Below, in pieces: positions 34,301 to 46,300 of a stretch of DNA of 64,000 nucleotides. Position 1 is the stretch's first letter. Each line of letters begins with the position of its first letter. The translations under genes and the position numbers were made by a program. Origin of the DNA: Limnomonas spitsbergensis (taxonomy: Eukaryota; Chlorophyta; Chlorophyceae; Chlamydomonadales). The notes beneath the pieces were generated by a model. The model saw only the letters and a program-made list of their open reading frames with translations, did not search any database and had not been told where the DNA came from. The DNA is taken from NCBI GenBank assembly GCA_037349105.1, contig JAYJMM010000119.1, forward strand, positions 5,653,001-5,717,000, written 5' to 3'.

Positions 34301-37300
34301 GTTGTAAGCCGCCATGACTAGCACGCGTTCACCTGGCCTGGTGTAAGCTGAGGCGACCTGGCATGTCTCCCATCCTCCCAGCCCTGTTATAAGCCGCCAT
34401 GACAAGCACGCGTTCACCTGGCCTGGTGTAAGCTGAGGCGACCTGGCATGTCTCCCATTCTCCCAGCCCTGTTGTAAGCCGCCATGACTAGAACGCGTTC
34501 ACCTGGCCTGGTGTAAGCTGAGGCAACCTGGCAAGTCTCCCACCCTCCCAGCCCTGTTGTAAGCCGCCATGACAAGCACGCGTTCACCTGGCCTGGTGTA
34601 AGCTGAGGCGACCTGGCATGTCTCCCATCCTCCCAGCCCTGTTATAAGCCGCCATGACTAGCACGCGTTCACCTGGCCTGGTGTAAGCTGAGGCGACCTG
34701 GCATGTCTCCCATCCTCCCAGCCCTGTTATAAGCCGCCATGACTAGCACGCGTTCACCTGGCCTGGTGTAAGCTGAGGCGACCTGGCATGTCTCCCACCC
34801 TCCCAGCCCTGTTGTAAGCCGCCATGACTAGCACGCGTTCACCTGGCCTGGTGTAAGCTGAGGCGACCTGGCATGTCTCCCACCCTCCCAGCCCTGTTAT
34901 AAGCCGCCATGACTAGCACGCGTTCACCTGGCCTGGTGTAAGCTGAGGCGACCTGGCATGTCTCCCATCCTCCCAGCCCTGTTATAAGCCGCCATGACTA
35001 GCACGCGTTCACCTGGCCTGGTGTAAGCTGAGGCGACCTGGCATGTCTCCCATCCTCCCAGCCCTGTTATAAGCCGCCATGACTAGCACGCGTTCACCTG
35101 GCCTGGTGTAAGCTGAGGCGACCTGGCATGTCTCCCACCCTCCCAGCCCTGTTGTAAGCCGCCATGACTAGCACGCGTTCACCTGGCCTGGTGTAAGCTG
35201 AGGCGACCTGGCATGTCTCCCATCCTCCCAGCCCTGTTATAAGCCGCCATGACAAGCACGCGTTCACCTGGCCTGGTGTAAGCTGAGGCGACCTGGCATG
35301 TCTCCCATCCTCCCAGCCCTGTTATAAGCCGCCATGACTAGCACGCGTTCACCTGGCCTGGTGTAAGCTGAGGCGACCTGGCATGTCTCCCACCCTCCCA
35401 GCCCTGTTGTAAGCCGCCATGACTAGCACGCGTTCACCTGGCCTGGTGTAAGCTGAGGCGACCTGGCATGTCTCCCATCCTCCCAGCCCTGTTATAAGCC
35501 GCCATGACAAGCACGCGTTCACCTGGCCTGGTGTAAGCTGAGGCGACCTGGCATGTCTCCCATTCTCCCAGCCCTGTTGTAAGCCGCCATGACTAGAACG
35601 CGTTCACCTGGCCTGGTGTAAGCTGAGGCAACCTGGCAAGTCTCCCACCCTCCCAGCCCTGTTGTAAGCCGCCATGACAAGCACGCGTTCACCTGGCCTG
35701 GTGTAAGCTGAGGCGACCTGGCATGTCTCCCATTCTCCCAGCCCTGTTATAAGCCGCCATGACTAGCACGCGTTCACCTGGCCTGGTGTAAGCTGAGGCG
35801 ACCTGGCATGTCTCCCATCCTCCCAGCCCTGTTATAAGCCGCCATGACTAGCACGCGTTCACCTGGCCTGGTGTAAGCTGAGGCGACCTGGCATGTCTCC
35901 CATTCTCCCAGCCCTGTTATAAGCCGCCATGACTAGCACGCGTTCACCTGGCCTGGTGTAAGCTGAGGCGACCTGGCATGTCTCCCATCCTACCAGCTCT
36001 GTTATAAGCCGCCATGACTAGCACGCGTTCACCTGGCCCGGTGTAAGCTGAGGCGACCTGGCATGTCTCCCATCCTCCCAGCCCTGTTATAAGCCGCCAT
36101 GACTAGCGTAGACGCTCTTTGCCTCTGCACGAAATTGATGTTGCTTCGCCGCCGCACCTTAAATAAACCCCAACTTACGCAGAAAACGCCACTTTTGCAA
36201 CGTCAAAAAAAGTTCTCCAGCGAAGCGCGCTTCAGCTAAAAACTACATTCATTTCTCGCTCTCGGAGGCGAAACAAGTCGACGGTAGCACGCATTTACCT
36301 GGCCTGGTGTAAGCTGAGGATGGTGGAGGAGCCCGTGGCAATTGCGTAGCCGTAGCCACTCACAAAGTCTTCAGGCACCTCCTGCTGGGACTCCCACACT
36401 CCAGGGCTGGTCTGTATTAGGGTTCAGGGTTCAAGGTTCAGGTTTCAGATTTCAGGGTTCAGATTTCAGGGTTCAGATTTCAGGTTTCAGGCTTCAGGTT
36501 TCAGGCTTCAGGTTTCAGGCTTCAGGGTGCATTGATGATATGAATGTAACCTGTCAGCCCTCACATGCCCAACGCCGATTTTGTTTTCGGTTTGTCTGTC
36601 TAAGATCTGGCCCTCAGCAATAGGGATAACGGCTGCTCAGCCGGTAGCCTTCCCCCATTGTAATCAAAATCGAATTGCCTGACCTGCTGGAATCCGTGGC
36701 TTACGGAGCAATGGCGATGCAAAAACCTGATCCCTGTGCAGGCGATATTTCCTTTCAAGGGCTTCAGCTACAATTCGGCTATAAATCAGCTACATCCTTT
36801 CCTAGCGCCCACGGCCGCGTGAGCCTGGCGCACCAAGCCCTGCTGCTCGGGTCGCTGTCCGGAGGCCGGTCAAGGTTGGGTCCCCATTGGCCCAGAGGTG
36901 GCGACCTGCCAAAGGTAGCCTGGGAATGTGAACACTAAAACACAAATCTCATATAGACACTGCCAATGTAAGGACCACTGCAGGGATTCGATTAATGGAG
37001 CAGTGGACGCCGTCTGTAAACATGACTCGTCATGCAGTGGTATATATTTATTTAGATACATGCTGCAGCCACCAGGCTGACCTGTCATGCAGATTTCATA
37101 CTTGCGCCTTCAACAACATGCTTGAAGGTCCTTTCATGAGATGCATGCGCTGATAATCTGATGGGCTGAACAGACCGACCCCCCCCCTCCCCGCTGCACA
37201 TCCAAGATGAAGCTCTTCAGAATATCGCAGCGCACCTGACTGCATAGCGAGTCATAATTTCAGCGCGAATCCCAGCCAGCAGTGGTGCCAACGAAGGCAA

Positions 37301-40300
37301 GTGCTGCCGGTATACTGTCCCCCCGCCCCCCCCTCCCTGCTGCAACACATCTCCAATGATACCCTTCAGAATATTGCAGCACACCTGACTGCACCTGACT
37401 GCATGACGAGTCATAATTACAGCCCTTCAGGACATTGCAGCGGACCTGACTGCATACGACTGTGTGTCAGTAATTAAAGTCCCTTACTGGTAAATCACCT
37501 GGATTTGCCGTGACTGAAACTCAGCTACGTACTTCAGCCACAGGAAGGACTGCCATTGGCACAGCACTGGTTGTAACCCTTCACCATATTGCAGCGCACC
37601 TGACTGTATATGACTGCATGTTGAGTCATAATAACAGCCCTTACGAGTATTGCAGCACACACCTGAGTTACCAGCTGCATGACGAGTCATAATTACAGCC
37701 CTTCAGAATGTTGCAGCACACCTGAGTTACCGGCTGCAACATCCAGTTGGACAGCGTGCGTACATGCGTGTACGGGATGGAGTTCCGGGTGGTTGCGAGC
37801 GAGTGGTAGCGGAGGAACGCCTGATTGGGCGGTGAGGAGACAGGGGAGCAGGGGCGAGGCAGGGTTGGAGAGGGGAGAGACGAGGCGGGAGGAAGAGGGG
37901 CAGGAGGGGGCCGCCGGAGAGGGAGGAAGCTAGGAGCGGGGGCAGCAGTGGTAGCAGACTAGCAGGCAACCTGATGGGGATGTGGGAGGCAGGCCGGGGC
38001 ATTTGACAGGAGATATTTGTACCAGTGTTGTGTAATTCAAAAATTGCGCAAGTCATAACCGTACCTTGCGGGTAAACAGTAGCTGAATTAGCCCTGAGAT
38101 TACGGAGACTAAAACTCAGCTACGCCATTCAGCTTCCGTAGGGACCGTAATTAGCACATTACTGATTAGTTCACACTGGCGGTGTTTAATTGGGTGTGAC
38201 AGATCACTGCTTAGGGCCGCCGGCTGACCACCGGTGTGTCCATGGGGACCAAACGATGACTGACCTGCGGCCGGCGGCCCGAGCAGCAGGGCTCCCTGCT
38301 TCATGCCCCCGCGGCAGTAGGCCACATTGTAGTACGCTTGAATAAACAATGCCCAATCGTAATTTGCAGTGCTGACTTGATTGTTGCTCTGGCCCCCCCC
38401 CCAAAGATAGGCCGTCATTAGCTGGTTTGCAGCTGAAGCCCCCCTCGACAGAAGAGCCACCGCTGCCCCCCTCACCTTAAAGACCCCGACCCCCTCCATG
38501 GGTTTAGGATAATAAACCCTAACCAGCCACCGCTGCCCCCCTCACCTCAGAGACCCCAACCCCTTCCATGGCAGCCACCGCAATCATATCTTCAGCAGAG
38601 ACACTCTTGTTGCCAATGCTGCTGATAGATTCCAGATCCGCGTTCTGGCCTTCCAGATCCAGATCCAGTTGATCTGCGCGTCCCGTGCTGTCGCGGGCCA
38701 TGAGCTCCATGGCAGCATTGAGCGTGTCTGCGGCATAGTCCCGTGCCTTCAGCTCCCAAGGGGCGCCGTTATAGAAGAACTGGCCATCCACCTACACACA
38801 CGGTATCCGCGGATTAATGAGCATTTATTAACATTTAGTAACATTTAGCAGCATTTAGTAGCATTGATTAGCCATTGGGGCATTATGTAGCATTTAGTAA
38901 CATTTAGCAGCATTTAGTAGCATTGATTAGCCATTGGGGCATTATGTAGCATTTAGTAACATTTAGCAGCATTTAGTAGCATTGATTAGCCATTGGGGCA
39001 TTATGTAGCATTTAGTAACATTTAGCAGCATTTAGTAACATTTAGTAGCCATTGGGGCATTATGTAGCATTTAGTAACATTTAGCAGCATTTAGTAGCAT
39101 TGATTAGCCATTGGGGCATTATGTAGCATTTAGTAACATTTAGCAGCATTTAGTAGCATTTAGTAGCCATTGGGGCATTATGTAGCATTTAATAACATTT
39201 ATTAGCCATTTAGGCATTAAATAGCAAATGCACCGCTTGAAGTCCCCCCCAAAAGGCCCCCCACCCCCCCACCCCCCAAATGAAACACTGCACCCAGCTG
39301 CATACTCACCCCCCGCTGCATGTTCGCCCCTGGAGCTGGAAACTCACCTCAATCAGTCCAAGCACCGCTGTCATCCCCCCCAAAAAGGTCCCCCAAACCC
39401 TAAACAGACAACCCAAACACTGCCCTCAGGTGCATGCTCGCCCCCAGCTGCAAACTCGCCTCCTGCTCGCCTCAATAAGTCCATGCACCGCTTGAAGTCC
39501 CCCACCTATGACAAATACCCCCACGCCATACCTGGCATGGAGGCATGCCTGTTGCCAAGGCTGTGCAATTAGGCCGTAATTCAAAAATCGCGTTAGTAAT
39601 ACCCGACTGCCAAAAGTGGCCGCATTGCCTTAAAATTACGGTGACTGAAACTCGGCTACGTAATTCAGCCACCGTTAAGACTGAAATCAGCGCAGCACTA
39701 AAGTCTGCGCCTAGGCCCTCTCCCTCAACACCCACCCCCACACACCTCCATGCACTGCTTGTATTTGTTGTTTCAAGGTTGACGCAAACACCCACAGCCT
39801 TTTGCGAAAGGGCCAGGCAGAGCGAACCGGGGAGCTTGTCGTCCCACACCCGGACCAAGTACCAAATCCGTCCGTAACTATACCCTTACCCTCAACCCCC
39901 CCACACCTCCATGCACTGCTTGTAGTCCCACACCCGTGGTGCTCGTCCCCGCTCCAGGTCTGGCATGTCAGCGCCTAGGCCAACGCCATCAGCCACTGCC
40001 GACCAGTACAGCAGCTCGTGACTACTGACTGCGGGCGACCGTGTCGGAAAGTTGCGCAGGCCCGTCACCGAGCGTGTGCTGGCAATCAACGAGTCTGCAA
40101 AGGCAAGGTTGTTTTTTATCTGCGAGCGGTGGGTGCAAAGGCAAGATTGAAGTACGGTTAAGGGTTATGGGTCAAGGGTTAAGGGTTAAAAATTACGGGT
40201 TTTAAGTTGAAGTTTAAGGGTTACGTTTTTTCCATGTGGGTGTGAAGTGCTGGGTGGGTGTTGTGGCTGGGTGGGAACTTACGCACGTTGGCTACCCAGC

Positions 40301-43300
40301 GGTAGCAGCGATCAACGAGTCCAAAAAGGCAAGGTTGCTTTTGATCTGCAACATTCCCAACGCAGGTGCTCGTGATGAGTTAGGTGTAGGGTGAGTGCCT
40401 GTTCATCACAGTTCATCTATTATGTTGTTTGGTGTGAGGCCAGCCGCCCACCCCTAGAAACCTGAGACGCAAAAAAAAAAAAACAGCCCGGGTGCGCTTG
40501 TGGCCCTTGTCAACAGCTGAGACTAGGCAAGCACGAATGACAATACATCTAAATCTGCCCAAGCAAACATTGCACACATAAAAACCTCCCAAGCAAATAT
40601 CCACCCCTCCCCCCTGCACACATTGCACACATGAACATCTCCCAAGCAAATATTTACACACACACACATGCAAACATTGCACACATGAAAATCTCCCAGG
40701 CAAATATTTACACCCCCCCCCATGCAAACATTGTCATCCATCCTGACTAGTCCCAGCCCCGCACCCATGACGCACATTGTCAGCGAAGAACATGCAATCT
40801 CCAAACAGCGAAGCGTTGATCGGGCCTGCCCCCTCAATGGGCCGCATGCACTGGTTGGGTGCGCCAGCTGACTGCCAAGGGGAGGGAGGGGGGAGGGAGG
40901 GGGGAGGGAGGGGGTGGTGAGGAGGGGACAGCGGGGAGGGGGGATAGGACAGGATGTGCCAGAGGTGAAGACAGCCAGGGAAGGAGGGGGGGAAGGGGAG
41001 GTGACAGAGGGGAGGGGTGGGGCGGGAGAGGGGACAAAGAGGGTGTACCAGAGAAGGTGAAGGCTGCCGGGGAAGGAGGGATGCAGAGAAGGGTAGGTGA
41101 GGTGAGGTGAGCACTGCCAGGAAGGGAGGGAGGGGAGGGGATGCAGGGAGGGGTAGGTGAGGCATGGTGAGCACTGCCAGAAGGGAAGGGAGGGGTGGGC
41201 AGGGCAGAGGAGGGTGTGTGAGCTTAGGCAGGGATATAACCGGAAGAATTGGATAGGGTTTAATGTTTAAGGTTTAGGAGTTAAGGGGTTAGGGTGAGGG
41301 GTGAGGGGACAGAGCCTGCAGGGGTAAGGGCAGTGCATGAGAGGGAGAGGGGGGGGGGTAGAAGGGAGGGGGGGGGGGGAGGGGGGGGGGGGGGGGGAGG
41401 TAGAAGGAGAGGGAGGGAGGGGGGAGGGGGAAGGGGGGAGGGGGGAGGAAGAGGTCACGACTGAGAGGTCCACCTTTGCAACCTGCGCCCAGCTTCAACA
41501 GATTGGTGAGGGGAGCCCCGGCAAGAGTGGGGTAGCTACTGCACCAGTGCACCTGCTTTATAAATACATGTTTTCTGTCTGCCTCCCCACTCTGCCTCCC
41601 CACCCTGCCGCTGACAAGAGGGTATGCCCATCTATGGTCCCCACCCAGCCTGTCGCACATGCCCCCTCCCTCCCGCTGTCCTTGCTTCAACCAGCCGCAG
41701 CAGGGTCTGCTGGCCCTACCTCCCTTTGCTGCTCCTCAGTCCTCACACAGGAGCCCCCTCTCGCCACCCTCTTGCACTTTCACCTGCCTATGCCAGCTGC
41801 TCTGCTTGCCTGCCACACAGGAGCCCCCTCCCTCCCCCCGCACCTGCTATGCTTGCCTGCCACACAGGAGCCCCCTCCCTCCCCCCCGCACCTGCTTTGC
41901 TTGCCTGCCACACAGGAGCCCCCTCCCTCCCCCCGCACCTGCTCTGCTTGCCTGCCACACAGGAGCCCCCTCCCTCCCCCCCGCACCTGCTATGCTTGCC
42001 TGCCACACAGGAGCCCCCTCCCTCCCCCCGCACTTGCTTCAACACGCTGCAGCAGATGATGTGGGTCCTAGCTACCCACCCCAATCCTAACACATAATAA
42101 CACATACGATTGTTGCCCTGTTCACCTGCTTATGCCAGGGGTTTGATGCTGCCTTCATCCTTGACCCGAATCCCTCAACCCTCAACCCCTTCAACCCTCT
42201 TGCCCTTTTCACCTGCTTATGCCAGCTGCTCTGCTTGCATGTCCAGTTCACACAAAATGGGCTAATGCACACATCGCCAGTCCTGCGGGCGGACGGAAAC
42301 GAGGTTTAAGGGTTAAGGTTTAAGGGGTTAAAGGTTCAAACAGGCAGGGATGAGAAAATTTGCTGTTTACGTAGGATGGGCTGCTACACACATCACCGGT
42401 CTGTTCACAATGGGCTGTTCACACATCACCGGTCTGTTCACAATGGGCTGTTCACACATCACCGGTCTGTTCACAATGGGCTGTTCACACATCACCGGTC
42501 TGTTCACAATGGGCTGTTCAAACATCACCGGTCTGTTCACAATGGGCTGTTCACACATCACCGGTCTGTTCACAATGGGCTGTTCACACATCACCGGTCT
42601 GTTCATGTAGGGCTGTTCACAATGGGCGGATGCACACATCACAGGTCTTGCAGGCAGACAGAAACAAGGGATTCAAATGTATGGTTTAGGTTGTAGGGTT
42701 ATGGTCTAGGTTGATGGGATTAGGGTTTCGAATTTAGGGTTCATCAAGACTGGTAGAAAAAGGGTTAAGGGGTTCTTGCAGGAAGGATAAGCAGATACGC
42801 CTTTCAGGCAAATAGTTTGCCTTTGGAAAGGCCATAAGATTGTACATGGTCTGCTTGGGGCAGAATGGGCGGAAGCACAGAACACTGGTCCAGCAGGCAG
42901 CGGGGATACACGGAACAAGACAAGGAAATGCAAGGGTTAAGGCAAGCAGGCAAATGGGGGTTTGTGGCTTTGGTGGGACGGCCCTCACTCTGCGTAGCAG
43001 GTCCACACCTGCAGTGTTTTCTTTTTTCGGCTACGAGTCCAACTTCGGAATGCCGCCCCGCAATCACCAAAGGCCCGATCAGGACCAAACCTGGACCGGC
43101 CTAGAACTCGTGCCAAAGCAACACAATGCTGGCCACGAAAGGGTGTCCAGCCAGAGGCTGGAGTGAAGCTGACGTGTAGCTGAGACAATAAAAAAAACGA
43201 GATTGCGCACCTGGTGACGTCACTCTTCCTCCAGTTGGCAGCGGAGCAGTTGGATGGGTTGAGCAGCCCGCCCGGCTGCGGTGACCAGCCTGATGTACCG

Positions 43301-46300
43301 AAGTACACCGCATCTCGTATAAACGACCCACACTGTGTGAGGACTTCTAATGTGCACATGGCAGCGGCTGAGGGGCCGATACCTGCGGGAGGAAGAGTGG
43401 TTAAAAGCGGCAGGGCATGATGGGGGCCTGGGCAAAGTCATTGCATGTCCACGGCCAGCACGGCATGGGGACCACCAGTGTGCACATGGCGGCGCTTGAG
43501 GGGCCGATACCTGCGGTAGGAAGAGTGGTTGGGAGCGGACGGGGCATGATGGGGGCCTGGGCAAGGTCGTTGCATGTCCACAACACGCAGTACATGGGGA
43601 CCTCCAGTGTACACCTGGCCGCGGCTGCCGTCATGATTGTAAATTCGAAAAAGATAACGAAAGCAGGCAATGGACACAAAAACGCCCCTGGAGACGTTAT
43701 GAAAGGGACATTCCCTGGGGACATTTCTGATCTCGCAGAGTCTCCGCCCCCTAAACAGCTTCTCCACTGGCTACTCCGCAGTACCAGCAGTGCTGTACGA
43801 GCTGTACATGGGGAAAGGGCGCCGCACCCAGGGTGACCCCTGGCAGTACGTTGCCAGCTGTACAGGGACACAAACAGTACAGTGCCAGCTGTACATGGAG
43901 GATGGCGTTCCCGTGGTGACCCCCAGCACTGGCTTCCCCACGAATCTGCCCGTTATGAGTCCGCTGCCGGACTGTAGAGTAGCTAAATTATAGCTGAGGC
44001 ACCCTCAGCTTTTCTTTTCCGGCCTCGAGTCGAACTTCGGCAGGCCGCCCAGAGGCCAGATTCGGCCCAAACCTGGACCGGCCTACGACTGGTGGCCAGC
44101 GCAGCAAGGCTGGCCACAAATGGGGCCTTCAGCCAGCCGCCGGAGTGTAGCTAAATGTAGCTGAGTCACGGGGGGAAAGCTGGGCACACTCAACTTGAGC
44201 GAGGTTACGCACCTGTTGTGACCACCAGCACAGGCTCCCCCATGAGCTTGCCCGTTGTGATTCCACCGCACACGGTGCCTGCCGCGTCCTTAACCTTGCG
44301 GCCCTTGAGGTTGGCCAAGATGAAGTGCGCCTCCGAGGTGCTGCAGGTCACGGAGTTAAAGGCTTGGGGTTCAGGATTTGAATTAAACTAGGCTTAGGGT
44401 TCAGGATTTGAACTAAACTAGGCTTAGGGTTCAGGATTTGAATTGAAGTAGGCTTAGGGTTCAGGATTTGAACCAAGCTAGGCTTAGGGTTCAGGATTTG
44501 AATTAAACTAAGCTTAGGGTTCAGGGTTTAAATTAAACTAGGCTTGGGGTTCAGGATTTGAACTCAACTAGGCTTAGGGTTCATGATTTGAATTAAACTA
44601 GGCTAAGGGTTCAGGATTTAAATCAACCTAGGCTTGGGGTTCAGGATTTGAACTTAAGTGGGCTTAGAGTTCAGGATTTGAACTAAACTAGGCTTAGTGT
44701 TCGGGATTTGAACTTAAGTAGGCTTAGGCTTCAGGATTTGAACTTAAGTAGGCTTAGGGTTCAGGATTTGAACTAAACTAGGCTTAGGGTTCAGGATTTG
44801 AATTGAAGTAGGCTTAGGGTTCAGGATTTGAACCAAGCTAGGCTTAGGGTTCATGATTTGAATTAAACTAAGCTTAGGGTTCATGATTTGAATTAAACTA
44901 GGCTTAGGCTTCAGGATTTGAATTAAACTAAGCTTAGGGTTCAGGATTTGAACTAAACTATGCTTAGGGTTCAGGGTTTGAATTAAACTAGGCTTAGGGT
45001 TCAGAGTTTGATCTAAACCAGGCTTAGGGTTCATGATTTGATCTAAATCAGGCTTAGGGTTCAGGATCTGAACTGAACTGGGTTCCGGAGGTCGGCCAGG
45101 ATGAAGTGCGCCTCAGAGGTTCTGCAGGTCAGAGTTAAGGGCTTAGGGTTCAGGACTTCAACTAAACTAGGTTCCTGAAGTCAGCCAGTATCAAGTGAGC
45201 CTCACTCTTAACCCCCCGCAGGTCACGGGTGTTTAGAATGATATTTCTTCGACCCTAAACCCCAGGCCCTAGAGCCTGGCCAGGACATAGTGTGCCAAAG
45301 AGGGCCCACAGGAGTTGAGGTGAAGGCTTCGAGGTGTGGGCTAAGAATTAAGGCTGGGCTTCAGATGTTGCTTTTGAGGCACAGTAGGGGGGGGCACAGA
45401 TTTACTTGCTGGGGTATACCGTACAGGTTTCCAGAATAAGTTTCCGTGTCAAATAAATGATGTATACCTGTAGCAGTATTGCGGTGCAAATTAACCCGAG
45501 GCTCAGGTGGCCACCCTCCCGCTCTCCACCCCAGGCGCTGTATGGCCTTCGCATGGCATTAAGTTAGTGCACGCACATGCGCACGCTCTTTCGCTAGTGC
45601 GGGGCCTGGCGTGCGCCAGCACGGTGCCTGCTGTAGGCAGAAACCAGGCGTGGTAGGTAACAAGTCACTCCCACTTCCAGGGAGTCCTATTAGGCCTCAA
45701 CCCTATTCTGCGGAACTGAATGGGGAATTTTTTAATTCAATTTTTATTTGTTTTCCTGCGCACCACGAGAAGGTGCCGAGAAGGTGCCCAGGCCAGCAGG
45801 TAGGGTCAAGGGTTTGGGGTACAGGACTTAAGCCGAGAAGGTGCCCAGGCCAGCAGGGAGGGTCAACGGTTTGGGGCACAGGACTCAATCCGAGAAGGTG
45901 CCCAGGCCAGCAGGTAGGGTCAAGAATTCGGGGCACAGGACTCAATCCGAGAAGGTGCCCAGGCCAGCAGGCAGGGTCGAGAATTTGGGGCACAGGACTT
46001 AAGCCGAGAAGGTGCCCAGGCCAGCAGGTAGGGTCAAGAATTCGGGGCACAGGACTTAAGCCGAGAAGGTGCCCAGGCCAGCAGGTAGGGTCAAGAATTC
46101 GGGGCACAGGACTTAAGCCGAGAAGGTGCCCAGGCCAGCAGGCAGGGTCAAGGGTTTGGGGCACAGGACTTAAGCCGAGAAGGTGCTCGAAAAGTACTTA
46201 CCCCGAGAAGGTGCCAGGGTCAGCGGTCAGGATTGCGCTGAAGGGCTGCTCCTCGTCCCAGCCCAGGAAACGCTGGCAGCACTTCATTGAGGACGCTCCG

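Noticed and set aside
32376..36108. CRISPR-like regular direct repeats
   Set aside because: Units are contiguous 85-mers without unique spacers, and the context is a eukaryotic intron.
38116..38376. Continuation of the phosphorylase exon to a stop at 38116
   Set aside because: That stretch is made of a GGCCGGTC family fragment and a MITE-like copy; splicing at CAA|GTCAGC (38377) joins the next exon in frame instead.
41470..41530. Possible phosphorylase exon reading GAPLTNLLKLGAGCK
   Set aside because: The flanking exons already join in phase 0 without it, and its phase and acceptor do not fit; likely a decayed border copy.
42350..42696. Plus- and minus-strand frames with an 11-residue repeat
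   Set aside because: Direct translation of the 33-bp array; no independent coding evidence.
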